From positions 62,001 to 126,000 of the forward strand of contig NCGY01000001.1 in the NCBI GenBank assembly GCA_002281775.1: DNA of 64,000 bases. The letters run 5' to 3'. How positions within the stretch are numbered: the stretch's first letter is position 1; every line of letters begins with the position of its first letter. This document shows, in pieces, positions 56,143 through 64,000 of the stretch. The notes under the pieces are model-generated. The model did no database searches and had not been told where the DNA came from. It saw nothing but the letters and a program-made list of their open reading frames with translations. The translations under genes were made by a program, and so were the position numbers. The stretch is from Hydrogenophilales bacterium 16-64-46. Its GTDB lineage: Bacteria; Pseudomonadota; Gammaproteobacteria; Burkholderiales; Thiobacillaceae.

Positions 56143-56862
56143 ATGGAAAAAGACCTGATCTACGTTACCGACGACGACCCCGGCATCCGCGAGCTCGTCG
56201 CCGAATACCTGCAGGGGCAGGGCTATGCGGTGGCAACCGCCGAGGACGCGCCCTCCCTCGACGCGCTGCTGACGCAGCGGCTCCCCGACCTGCTGGTGCT
56301 CGACTGGATGATGCCGGGCGAGGACGGCCTGTCGATCGCCCGCCGCCTGCGCGCGCAGCCCGGCTTTCCGCCCATCATCATGCTGTCGGCCCGGGGCGAG
56401 GACATCGACCGCATCATCGGCCTCGAAGTGGGGGCCGACGACTACCTGCCGAAGCCGTTCAACCCGCGCGAACTGCTGGCGCGCATCCGTGCCGTGATGC
56501 GCCGGCACGCCGGTACTGCGGCGGTGACCGAGCCGGGGGCCGGGACTGCCCGGCTGGCAAAATTCGGCCCCTTCGTGGTCAACCTCGACGCCCGCACGCT
56601 GGCCCGCGACGGTGCGGACATCCCGCTCACCACCGGCGAATACGAATTGCTGGAAATCTTCGTCACCCATGCCAATCGCGCGCTCAGCCGCGACTGGCTG
56701 ATGGACCAGCTGCGTGGTTTCGAGCGCGACCCCTTCGACCGCAGCATCGACGTGCGCGTCAACCGCTTGCGCAAGAAGATCGAGGACGATCCGGCCAACC
56801 CGGCCTACATCCGCACCCAGCGCGGCCAGGGCTATCTGTTCATCCCGCAGGGCAGGGCTTGA
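56143..56862 (+). CDS. OmpR-family response regulator
   Basis: 239-aa response regulator. Receiver domain with phospho-acceptor D54 (VLDWMMPG), acidic pair D10/D11, and K in the DYLPKPF loop; winged-helix effector domain (TTGEYELLEIFV, DVRVNRLRKKIEDDP). Start ATG at 56143 fits the family (EKDLIYVTDDD). Stop overlaps the histidine kinase start. Confidence 0.94.
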   Translation: MEKDLIYVTDDDPGIRELVAEYLQGQGYAVATAEDAPSLDALLTQRLPDLLVLDWMMPGEDGLSIARRLRAQPGFPPIIMLSARGEDIDRIIGLEVGADDYLPKPFNPRELLARIRAVMRRHAGTAAVTEPGAGTARLAKFGPFVVNLDARTLARDGADIPLTTGEYELLEIFVTHANRALSRDWLMDQLRGFERDPFDRSIDVRVNRLRKKIEDDPANPAYIRTQRGQGYLFIPQGRA

Positions 56863-58142
56863 AGTCGCTCACCGCCTCGCTGTTCGCGCGCACTGCGATC
56901 ACGCTCGCGGTCGCCTTCGTCGTGTTCCAGGCGGCGGCGAGCTGGGTGGTTTACCGCACGCTCATCGTGCCGGTGGCCGAGCGTTCGGCCGACGACCTCG
57001 CCGGCCTCATCGTGCTCTCGGCGCAGACCTGGGTGGAACTGCCGCCGGAAACCCGCGCCGCGTTCGAGAAGGAGCTTGCGCGCCGGCACGGGCTGAGGCT
57101 CACCGCCGTGCCAGTGGCGGCAAGCGTGGCCGCGCCGCGATTTGCCTTCCGCACGCAGATCGAGGCCGCGCTCTCGCGCCGCCTGCGCGAGGATGTGCGC
57201 TTGCGCGGCCAGCCGGGCACCGCCGCCGTCTGGCTCGATATCCCGGTCGGCGGCCACGCGCTGATGGCGGGCTTCTTCCCCGACCGCTACGCCGTCAAGC
57301 CGCCGCTCGCGGCGATTGCGGTGGTGATGCTGGGCGCGTTCCTGAGTCTGCTCACGGCCCTGCTGCTGGTGCGCCGCATCACCGTGCCGCTGGCCCAGGC
57401 CTCACGCGCCGCCCGCCAGGTGGGGGCGGGCCAGGTGCCCGAGCCCCTGCCGGAAACCGGCCCGGCCGAACTCGCCGAGCTGGCGCGTCGCTTCAACCGC
57501 ATGGCGGCCGAGGTGCGCGATCTGCTCGACAACCGCACCACGCTGCTCGCCGGTATTTCGCATGATCTGCGTACGCCGATGACGCGCCTGCAGCTGAATC
57601 TGGAAATGCTGCGCGATGACCCCGGTCCCGCGCGCATCGACAAGGCCGTGGCGGATCTGGCCGACATGAACAAGCTGATTTCCGGCTATCTGGAACTCGC
57701 GCGCACCACCCGGGCGGAAGCAAGATCGCGCATCGACCTGGCCGGATGGCTGGACGAGCAGGCGCAGGCCTTCGGCGTGTCCTCGCCGGGGGCGGAAGCC
57801 TGCACGGTCGAGGCGGGGCCGCTGGCGCTGCAACAGATCGTTGCCAACCTCATCCAGAACGCGCAACGCTACGGCGGCGGCGCGCTGGAGATTGCGCTGG
57901 AATGCACGCCGCGCCTCGCACGCATCGTCGTGCGCGACGACGGCCCGGGCATTCCAGAAGACCAGCTGGAGAAAGTGTTCCGGCCTTTCTATCGGCTGGA
58001 GGCGTCGCGTGCGCAGGCAACCGGCGGCACCGGCCTGGGGCTGGCGATCGTGCGGCAGCTGGCGGAAACGAACGGGTGGAAGGTGACGCTGACGAATCGC
58101 CCGCAGGGCGGGCTGGAGGCGGCGCTGGAAATCCGCCGTTGA
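56859..58142 (+). CDS. EnvZ-like sensor histidine kinase
   Basis: 427-aa inner-membrane kinase starting at TTG that overlaps the regulator stop. Two TM helices (about 12-36 and 150-172) bracket a small periplasmic domain; HAMP follows; HisKA motif with H235 (GISHDLRTPMTRLQ); then HATPase N, G1 (DDGPGIP) and G2 (GGTGLGLAI). The EnvZ/OmpR layout suggests osmotic or envelope sensing; target genes are not visible, but the adjacent divergent small secreted proteins are candidates. Confidence 0.93.
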   Translation: MKSLTASLFARTAITLAVAFVVFQAAASWVVYRTLIVPVAERSADDLAGLIVLSAQTWVELPPETRAAFEKELARRHGLRLTAVPVAASVAAPRFAFRTQIEAALSRRLREDVRLRGQPGTAAVWLDIPVGGHALMAGFFPDRYAVKPPLAAIAVVMLGAFLSLLTALLLVRRITVPLAQASRAARQVGAGQVPEPLPETGPAELAELARRFNRMAAEVRDLLDNRTTLLAGISHDLRTPMTRLQLNLEMLRDDPGPARIDKAVADLADMNKLISGYLELARTTRAEARSRIDLAGWLDEQAQAFGVSSPGAEACTVEAGPLALQQIVANLIQNAQRYGGGALEIALECTPRLARIVVRDDGPGIPEDQLEKVFRPFYRLEASRAQATGGTGLGLAIVRQLAETNGWKVTLTNRPQGGLEAALEIRR

Positions 58143-58145
58143 GGC

Positions 58146-58301
58146 TCAGGCCGTGGTGGCCGGCAAGCGGCGCAGCACGCGGAATTCGATGAACAGCAGG
58201 GTGAGACTGAACATGGCCATGCGGCCGGTGCTGCCGTTGAATAGCCCGAACGGTGTGCGGGTGAGGCTCATGCTCACGCTGGTACGCTGACCCAGTTGCA
58301 T
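58146..58301 (-). CDS. Small ORF B of an unrecognised tandem pair
   Basis: 51-aa ORF (MQLGQRTSVSMSLTRTPFGL...). Contains PFGLFNGSTGRM, then a hydrophobic run FSLTLLFIEF. Its ATG overlaps the stop of ORF A (TGATG), so it is probably translated by coupling and has no ribosome site of its own. Aligns to ORF A without gaps; see that entry. Its stop is 3 nt from the histidine kinase stop (convergent). Function unknown. Confidence 0.6.
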   Translation of the reverse strand: MQLGQRTSVSMSLTRTPFGLFNGSTGRMAMFSLTLLFIEFRVLRRLPATTA

Positions 58302-58453
58302 CACACGGCCGGTTGGCGGGCGAACAGCGAGAATTGCACGAACAGAAGCGACAGGCTGGTGAGGCTCATGCGTTCGGTCTGGCCGTGGAACCAGGCGAAG
58401 GGTGAGGCGGAGAGTTCGAGGACCAGCTGTTTTTTGCCGAATTGCAGTTTCAT
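58301..58453 (-). CDS. Small ORF A of an unrecognised tandem pair
   Basis: 50-aa ORF (MKLQFGKKQLVLELSASPFA...). GGAG about 6 nt upstream of the ATG. Shared with ORF B, shifted by one residue: P-F-x-x-F-x-G-x-T-x-R-M followed by S-x-L-x-L-L-F-x-x-F, i.e. a conserved loop and one hydrophobic helix. The two copies have diverged strongly at other positions, which argues that the shared ones are under selection. No family recognised; likely a small membrane-associated protein. Confidence 0.65.
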   Translation of the reverse strand: MKLQFGKKQLVLELSASPFAWFHGQTERMSLTSLSLLFVQFSLFARQPAV

Positions 58454-58708
58454 GACGGGCTCCATGCAATGAGGGGGTTGCCTCTAGCCTTGCAACGCGT
58501 GTGCCACGCAGACAGTGCGCGTCTGGTAGAAAAAATCCTAACAAAAACAAATTGTTGCGAATGTGCGTTGTGGGGACACCTGGCGTGCGGTGTCGTGCCA
58601 TGACGGAAAACTGACAATGGCCGTCGGCCGCCAGACACATCGAGGCGACAGGGTAGAATCCGGCTTTACGATTTGGGCGGGGCGTGTCCTGCGTGCCGCA
58701 TCTTCTGC

Positions 58709-60664
58709 ATGATCATCCTCAAGAATCTCAGCCTCAGGCGTAGCGCCAAGGTCCTGCTCGACAACGCCTCGGTGTCGATCAACCCCGGCGAAAAGGTCGG
58801 CCTCGTCGGCCGCAACGGCGCCGGCAAATCGAGCCTGTTCGCGCTCCTGAACGGCACCCTGCACGAAGACAAGGGCGACTTCTCCATGCCGTCGCAGTGG
58901 CGCATGGCGCAGGTGGCGCAGGACATGCCGGAAACCGCCGAATCCGCGACCGACTTCGTTATCGCCGGCGATACCGTGCTCGCCGAGGCGCAGCGCGAAG
59001 TGGAAGCCGCCGAGGCGAGCGACGACGGCGAGCGCATGGCGCACGCCTACATGGCGCTTGCGGATGCCGGCGCGCACGACGCGCAGTCGCGCGCGCAGGC
59101 GCTGATCCTCGGCCTGGGTTTCCAGGTACGTGAATTGAACCAGCCGGTGAACAGCTTTTCCGGCGGCTGGCGCATGAGATTGCAATTGGCGCGTGCGCTG
59201 ATGTGCCCCTCCGACCTGCTGCTGCTCGACGAACCGACCAACCACCTGGATCTGGATGCGCTGGTGTGGCTGGAAGCCTGGCTGAAAAAATACCCGGGCA
59301 CCATGCTGGTGATCAGCCACGACCGCGAATTCCTCGACGCCGTGACCAACGTCACGATCCATATCGAAAACGGCCAACTCACCCGCTACGGCGGCAACTA
59401 CAGCACCTTCGAGGACATGCGCGCCGAACAGATGGCGCTGCAGCAGGCGGCGTTCGCCAAGCAACAGGACAAGATCGCCCACCTGCAATCCTTCATCAAC
59501 CGCTTCAAGGCCAAGGCCAGCAAGGCGAAGCAGGCGCAAAGCCGGGTCAAGGCCCTGGACCGCATGGAAAGGCTCGCGCCCATGCTGGCGAGCGCAGACT
59601 TCACCTTCGAATTCAAGGAGCCGCTGAGTCTGCCCAATCCCATGCTGACGATCGACGACGCCAGCTTCGGTTATCCGCCGGCGGGCGGCGCGGACGCGCC
59701 CACGGTCATAGTGCGCGGCGTCAGCAAGTCGGTGTTCGCCGGCCAGCGCATCGGCATCCTCGGCGCCAACGGTCAGGGCAAGTCGACGCTGGTGAAGACC
59801 ATCGCGCGCGAGCTTGCCGTCGTCGCCGGCGCCGTCACCGAAGGCCGCGGCCTCAACATCGGCTATTTCGCGCAGCAGGAACTCGACGTGCTGCGCCCCG
59901 CCGACACGCCGCTGGAACACATGATCCGGCTCGCCCGCGACACGATTGCCAACGGCGGCGCCGGCCAGTTCAGCAGTCGCGAACAGGACCTGCGTAATTT
60001 TCTCGGCACCTTCAACTTCAGCGGCGACATGGTCAAGCAGGCCGTCGGCACCATGAGCGGCGGCGAAAAGGCGCGGCTGGTGCTTTGCATGCTGGTGTGG
60101 CAACGGCCCAATCTGTTGTTACTCGACGAACCGACCAACCATCTGGATCTGGCCACGCGCGAGGCGCTGGCGATGGCGCTGAACGAATTCGAGGGCACGC
60201 TCATGCTGGTGAGCCACGACCGCGCCCTGCTGCGTTCGGTGTGCGACGAATTCTGGCTAGTCACGCGCGGCGGGGTGGAACCGTTTGACGGCGATCTGGA
60301 CGACTACCAGCGCTATCTGCTGGAGGAAGGCAAACGCGTTCGCGAAGAATTGAAGCAGGCGGGGAAGGTGGCCGAAGTGCCTGTGGTCGAAGTGAAACCT
60401 GCGGTGGTGGCTGCGAAAAAGCCGGTGTCATCGGGCAGGCTCAAATCGCTGAAGCAGAAACTGGAGAAGCTCGACAAAAGCATGGCCGCGCTGCAGGCGG
60501 AAAAGGCAGCATTCGAAGCCCGGCTGGGTGAAACGCTTTCCGTCGAGGAGATCACCGAAACCGGCAAGCAACTTCAACACGTCATTGACGAACTGGCGAT
60601 AGAAGAGGGGGAATGGCTGGAATTGTCGGGAGAGATTGAGGCGCTGGAGGGGGCGAGCGCCTAG
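58709..60664 (+). CDS. ABC-F family ATP-binding protein (YheS-like)
   Basis: 651-aa soluble protein with two ABC nucleotide-binding domains and no membrane segments. First domain Walker A GRNGAGKSS, signature SGGWRMRLQ, Walker B LLLLDEPTNHLDLDAL; linker helical arms rich in Lys/Gln; second domain GANGQGKST, MSGGEKARL and LLLLDEPTNHLDL. C-terminal coiled-coil tail (KLEKLDKSMAAL). ABC-F proteins act on ribosomes. Start at 58709 (MIILKNLSLRR) preferred over an upstream in-frame ATG-less extension. Confidence 0.93.
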   Translation: MIILKNLSLRRSAKVLLDNASVSINPGEKVGLVGRNGAGKSSLFALLNGTLHEDKGDFSMPSQWRMAQVAQDMPETAESATDFVIAGDTVLAEAQREVEAAEASDDGERMAHAYMALADAGAHDAQSRAQALILGLGFQVRELNQPVNSFSGGWRMRLQLARALMCPSDLLLLDEPTNHLDLDALVWLEAWLKKYPGTMLVISHDREFLDAVTNVTIHIENGQLTRYGGNYSTFEDMRAEQMALQQAAFAKQQDKIAHLQSFINRFKAKASKAKQAQSRVKALDRMERLAPMLASADFTFEFKEPLSLPNPMLTIDDASFGYPPAGGADAPTVIVRGVSKSVFAGQRIGILGANGQGKSTLVKTIARELAVVAGAVTEGRGLNIGYFAQQELDVLRPADTPLEHMIRLARDTIANGGAGQFSSREQDLRNFLGTFNFSGDMVKQAVGTMSGGEKARLVLCMLVWQRPNLLLLDEPTNHLDLATREALAMALNEFEGTLMLVSHDRALLRSVCDEFWLVTRGGVEPFDGDLDDYQRYLLEEGKRVREELKQAGKVAEVPVVEVKPAVVAAKKPVSSGRLKSLKQKLEKLDKSMAALQAEKAAFEARLGETLSVEEITETGKQLQHVIDELAIEEGEWLELSGEIEALEGASA

Positions 60665-60757
60665 AACTCGCGCGCTACCCTCGGCCGGGCGGCGCCGAAC
60701 TTGGCGTTTATCCGCACATCACCTATGGTGTCAGCAGCCCATCCCGTCAGGAGCGCC

Positions 60758-61606
60758 ATGTCACCCGATGATCCCGTCGCCCGCAGTCGGGGATATCTGC
60801 GCCACCGCTGGCCGGTGCGGCTGATGCACTGGATCAACCTGCTGGCGTTTGCGCTGCTGCTGCTGAGCGGGCTGCAAATCTTCAACGCTCACCCGGCGCT
60901 GTACTGGGGCAAATCGTCGTACACCGGCGCACCGCCGCTGTTGCAGATGACCACGCGCACCGACGCCAGTGGCAAGACGCTCGGGGTCACGCGTGTGTTC
61001 GGTCATGAATTCAACACCACCGGCGTCTTCGGCCTCTCGGCCGGGCCGGATGGCCGCCCGAGCGCGCGCGGCTTTCCCACCTGGCTCACGGTGCCGAGCA
61101 CGCAATGGCTGTCGATGGCGCGGCACTGGCATTTCTTTTTTGCCTGGGTGCTGGTGATCAACGGCCTGTGCTACGTGCTCTACACCCTGGCCAGCCGCCA
61201 CTTCGCGCGTGACCTCTGGCCCAGCCGCACGGACTGGCGCGGCATCGGGCAATCGATCCTCGACCACCTGCGCCTGCGCCATCCGCAGGGGGCAGACGCG
61301 CTGCGCTACAACATCCTGCAGAAGCTGGCGTATCTCGTCGTGATCTTTGGGCTGTTTCCGCTGGTGATCCTGATGGGACTGGCGATGTCGCCGGGGCTCA
61401 ACGCGCTGTTCACCGGCTGGATCGACGTGTTCGGCGGTCGGCAGTCCGCGCGCACGCTGCATTTCGTCGCCGCCTGGCTGCTGGTGGCCTTTGTCTTCAT
61501 CCATGTGTTCGAGGTTTTCATCAGCGGCGTGTGGAACAACCTGCGTTCGATGATCACCGGGCGCTATCGCATTGCTCACGAGGAAACTCCCCATGACCCG
61601 ACATGA
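60758..61606 (+). CDS. Cytochrome b561-type membrane subunit
   Basis: 282-aa integral membrane cytochrome with four or five hydrophobic helices. Candidate haem-b ligands lie in VRLMHWINLL, MARHWHFFFAWVL, RTLHFVAAW and FIHVFEVF. AGGAG about 5 nt before the ATG. Overlaps the following molybdopterin oxidoreductase by 14 nt, so it most likely passes electrons between that enzyme and the quinone pool. It replaces the MsrQ/YedZ type subunit seen in MsrPQ. Confidence 0.87.
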   Translation: MSPDDPVARSRGYLRHRWPVRLMHWINLLAFALLLLSGLQIFNAHPALYWGKSSYTGAPPLLQMTTRTDASGKTLGVTRVFGHEFNTTGVFGLSAGPDGRPSARGFPTWLTVPSTQWLSMARHWHFFFAWVLVINGLCYVLYTLASRHFARDLWPSRTDWRGIGQSILDHLRLRHPQGADALRYNILQKLAYLVVIFGLFPLVILMGLAMSPGLNALFTGWIDVFGGRQSARTLHFVAAWLLVAFVFIHVFEVFISGVWNNLRSMITGRYRIAHEETPHDPT

Positions 61607-62363
61607 CGATACGCGTCGCCGCTTCTTCGGTCGCGCCCTGGCGGCGGGCAGCGGCCTGCTGCTCACGGGTTGCGACCAGCTGTCGCAAAATGCGTGGTTC
61701 ACCCGCGTACTCGGCAGTGCCGAAAAGCTGACCCAGGGTACGCAGCGCCTGCTGCTGTCGCGCAAGTCGATGGCGCAGGAATTCAGCGAAGCTGACATCT
61801 CGCCGCAGTTCCGCAGCAACGGCACCAGCAACCCCAACAACCCGCTCTACCAGACCTGGGTCGCCAGCGGTTTTGCCGATTACCGCCTGCAGGTCGACGG
61901 TCTGGTCGCGCGCCCGCGTGCCTACACGCTGGACGAGCTGAAAGCCCTGCCGAGCCGCACCCAGATCACCCGCCATGACTGCGTCGAAGGCTGGAGCGCC
62001 ATCGGCAAATGGAAAGGCGTTTCGCTCAGCCATCTGCTGGCGCAGGTCGAGCCGCACCCCCAGGCGAACTATGTCGTGTTCCATTGCGCCGACCCGATGA
62101 ACGGACAGGGGTCGCACTATTACGAAAGCATCGACATGGACGACGCCTGGCACGTACAGACCGTGCTGGCGTATGACCTGAACGATGCGCCGCTGCCCGT
62201 CAAGAATGGCGCACCCATCCGCGTGCGCGTCGAGCGTCAGCTGGGCTACAAATCGGCCAAGTACCTCACGCGCATTGAACTGGTCGAGCGTTTCGACCAT
62301 ATCGGCAAAGGCCGGGGCGGGTATTGGGAAGATCGCGGTTACGAGTGGTATGCGGGAATCTGA
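61593..62363 (+). CDS. Molybdopterin-dependent oxidoreductase (sulfite-oxidase/MsrP-like), Tat-exported
   Basis: 256-aa protein. Tat signal RRRFFGRALAAGSGLLLTGC with a lipobox cysteine at C27 followed by Asp, predicting a Tat-dependent inner-membrane lipoprotein. The sulfite-oxidase-fold domain carries the molybdenum-ligand cysteine C130 in TRHDCVEGWSAIGKW. MsrP (methionine sulfoxide reductase), sulfite oxidase-type and unknown reductases all fit; the b561 partner shows it is part of a respiratory pair. The overlap with the cytochrome gene indicates one operon. Confidence 0.88.
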   Translation: MTRHDDTRRRFFGRALAAGSGLLLTGCDQLSQNAWFTRVLGSAEKLTQGTQRLLLSRKSMAQEFSEADISPQFRSNGTSNPNNPLYQTWVASGFADYRLQVDGLVARPRAYTLDELKALPSRTQITRHDCVEGWSAIGKWKGVSLSHLLAQVEPHPQANYVVFHCADPMNGQGSHYYESIDMDDAWHVQTVLAYDLNDAPLPVKNGAPIRVRVERQLGYKSAKYLTRIELVERFDHIGKGRGGYWEDRGYEWYAGI

Positions 62364-62416
62364 GCGCAGTTGAGCCGAAGACAGGCATGACGGTGCGGTA
62401 AAGCCTGCCGTCACGC

Positions 62417-62422
62417 TAAAAT
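62417..62422 (+). promoter_or_regulatory. Candidate -10 box for glyQS
   Basis: TAAAAT 28 nt upstream of the glyQ start; the -35 region is not convincing. A TGACGG/CCGTCA inverted repeat lies just upstream (about 62388-62413). Confidence 0.35.
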
Positions 62423-62449
62423 GCGGGTTTTCCGTGACGCCCCCCCGCC

Positions 62450-63373
62450 GTGAAACCCACCTTCCAGGACATCATCCTCACCCTGCAACGCTATTGGGCC
62501 GAGCGTGGCTGCGCGCTGCTGCAGCCCTATGACATGGAAGTTGGCGCGGGTACCTCACACACGGCCACCTTCCTGCGTTCGCTCGGGCCCGAGCCGTGGA
62601 AGGCCGCCTATGTGCAGCCCAGCCGCCGGCCCAAGGACGGCCGCTACGGCGACAACCCCAACCGCCTGCAGCACTACTACCAGTTCCAGGTGGTATTGAA
62701 ACCCGCGCCGGCCGATATTCTGGAGCTGTATCTCGGCTCGCTCGAAGCGCTGGGCTTCGACCTGAAGCAGAACGACGTGCGCTTTGTGGAAGACGACTGG
62801 GAAAATCCCACGCTCGGTGCCTGGGGGCTGGGCTGGGAGGTGTGGCTGAACGGCATGGAAGTCACCCAGTTCACCTATTTCCAGCAGGTGGGCGGCATCG
62901 ACTGCAAGCCGATCACCGGCGAAATCACCTATGGTCTGGAACGTCTGGCGATGTACCTGCAGGGCGTGGAAAGCGTGTACGACCTGACCTGGACCGAGGG
63001 GCTCACCTACCGCGACGTTTACCACCAGAACGAGGTCGAACAGTCCACCTACAACTTCGAACACAGCGACGTCGATTTCCTGCTCACCGCCTTCGGCGCG
63101 CACGAGAAGACAGCGCAGGAACTGGTGGCCGCGCAGCTTGCGCTGCCGGCGTATGAGCAGGTGCTGAAAGCCGCGCACACCTTCAACCTGCTCGACGCGC
63201 GTGGCGCGATCTCGGTGACCGAGCGCGCGGCATATATCGGCCGCATCCGCAATCTGGCGCGTGCGGTGGCGAAGAGTTATCTCGACAGCCGCGCGCGGCT
63301 GGGCTTTCCGATGGCGCCGCGCGAGTGGGCCGAGGAAGTGCAGGCGATGCTGGCGAAGAAGGAGGCGGCATGA
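62450..63373 (+). CDS. glyQ: Glycyl-tRNA synthetase alpha subunit
   Basis: 307-aa class II catalytic subunit of the tetrameric (alpha2beta2) bacterial Gly[54 protein letters not shown] and the QQVGGID block are fully conserved. GTG start. Stop overlaps glyS by 4 nt (ATGA). Confidence 0.97.
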   Translation: MKPTFQDIILTLQRYWAERGCALLQPYDMEVGAGTSHTATFLRSLGPEPWKAAYVQPSRRPKDGRYGDNPNRLQHYYQFQVVLKPAPADILELYLGSLEALGFDLKQNDVRFVEDDWENPTLGAWGLGWEVWLNGMEVTQFTYFQQVGGIDCKPITGEITYGLERLAMYLQGVESVYDLTWTEGLTYRDVYHQNEVEQSTYNFEHSDVDFLLTAFGAHEKTAQELVAAQLALPAYEQVLKAAHTFNLLDARGAISVTERAAYIGRIRNLARAVAKSYLDSRARLGFPMAPREWAEEVQAMLAKKEAA

Positions 63374-64000
63374 GTACGCAAAACCTGCTCGTCGAACTCT
63401 TCACCGAAGAACTGCCGCCGAAAGCGTTGAAGAAACTGGGCGAGGCCTTTGCCACCGCGCTGGCCGAAAGCCTCGTTTCGCAGGGTCTGGCCGGGGCCAC
63501 TGCGGCGCTTACAAATTTCGCCTCGCCGCGCCGCTTGGGCGCACACGTCGCCAACGTGCTGGCGCGTGCCGCCGACAAACCTGTTTCGACCAAGCTGATG
63601 CCGGTGTCGGTCGGCCTCGATGCAGCCGGCCAGCCTACGCCCGCCCTGTTGAAACGCCTCGCTGCGCTGGGGGCCGATGCCGCTGCGGCAAACAGCCTGC
63701 GGCGCGAAGGCGAGGGCAAAAACGAAGCCCTGTTCCACGACAGCGTCGCGCCTGGCGTCACGCTCGCCGAAGGCCTACAGAAAGCCCTCGAAGCCGCGAT
63801 GGCCAGGCTGCCCATTCCCAAGGTGATGACCTATCAGCTCGCCGATGGCTGGAGCAGCGTCAATTTCGTCCGCCCGGTGCATGGGCTCGTTGCGCTACAT
63901 GGCGCCGATGTCGTGCCGGTCTCTGTGCTCGGTCTGCAAGCCGGCCGCATCACCCAGGGCCACCGCTTCGAAGCGAAGCAGGCCAGGATCACCCTGCGCG
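63370..64000 (+). CDS. glyS: Glycyl-tRNA synthetase beta subunit (partial)
   Basis: First 210 residues of the tRNA-binding subunit, cut by the window edge. Starts [20 protein letters not shown], the family N-terminus, and contains [26 protein letters not shown]. Confidence 0.97.
   Translation, partial: MSTQNLLVELFTEELPPKALKKLGEAFATALAESLVSQGLAGATAALTNFASPRRLGAHVANVLARAADKPVSTKLMPVSVGLDAAGQPTPALLKRLAALGADAAAANSLRREGEGKNEALFHDSVAPGVTLAEGLQKALEAAMARLPIPKVMTYQLADGWSSVNFVRPVHGLVALHGADVVPVSVLGLQAGRITQGHRFEAKQARITLR

Noticed and set aside
58454..58640. N-terminal extension of the second small ORF (164-aa ORF on the minus strand)
   Set aside because: Only its last 51 codons match the paralogue; the internal ATG coupled to ORF A explains them better.

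Overview
This 64 kb window is GC-rich chromosomal DNA from a betaproteobacterium. The gene content and order (rpsU-yqeY-dnaG-rpoD beside tsaD, rpsP-rimM-trmD-rplS, pilB-pilC-pilD-coaE-zapD-yacG, ilvA/rpiA, slt-epimerase-cca) suggest the Nitrosomonadales/Hydrogenophilales side (Thiobacillus-like). That placement is inference from gene order and protein similarity, not a computed phylogeny. I see no rRNA, tRNA, CRISPR array or intact insertion sequence. Both ends cut a gene: rpoD on the left, glyS on the right.

Layout. 1-11.7 kb is housekeeping: the macromolecular-synthesis operon (minus strand), tsaD, a three-TM protein and plsY, folB with a TauE-type permease and an aspartoacylase-like hydrolase, xerD/ogt, and the rpsP-rimM-trmD-rplS operon with a strong terminator. 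11.8-17.6 kb is an accessory, defence-type island. It holds a shrunken copy of an MmeI-like restriction-modification gene, a 2OG-Fe(II) oxygenase, the full-length 968-aa MmeI-like enzyme, a ParE/RelE toxin with its antitoxin, an orphan antitoxin-like ORF and a HigB/HigA pair whose toxin has no normal start codon. htpG follows.

19.5-29.2 kb is the most interesting region. Seven tightly packed minus-strand genes (gpsA paralogue, HAD phosphatase, GgpS-like GT20 synthase, GH13_18 phosphorylase, SSS transporter, glpK, glpD) look like one operon. It could make the compatible solute glucosylglycerol from glycerol-3-phosphate, then recover it as glucose-1-phosphate and glycerol and return the glycerol to central metabolism. 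Synthesis, salvage, uptake and glycerol recycling would all sit in one transcription unit.

29.4-46.8 kb returns to core genes: ffh, a CcsA/YpjD-like membrane protein, a CorC-type CBS protein, the type IV pilus assembly genes with coaE/zapD/yacG, rpiA, ilvA, a DUF2892 protein with a Crp/Fnr regulator, slt, an NAD-binding epimerase, cca and ferredoxin-NADP reductase. 46.8-54.7 kb encodes a bacterial alpha-2-macroglobulin and its partner PbpC, separated by a REP-like inverted repeat. 54.7-58.5 kb carries three small secreted proteins with odd charged or glycine-zipper sequences, an OmpR/EnvZ-type two-component system, and an overlapping pair of about 50-aa paralogous ORFs that I do not recognise. 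The window ends with an ABC-F protein, a cytochrome b561/molybdopterin oxidoreductase pair and glyQ-glyS.
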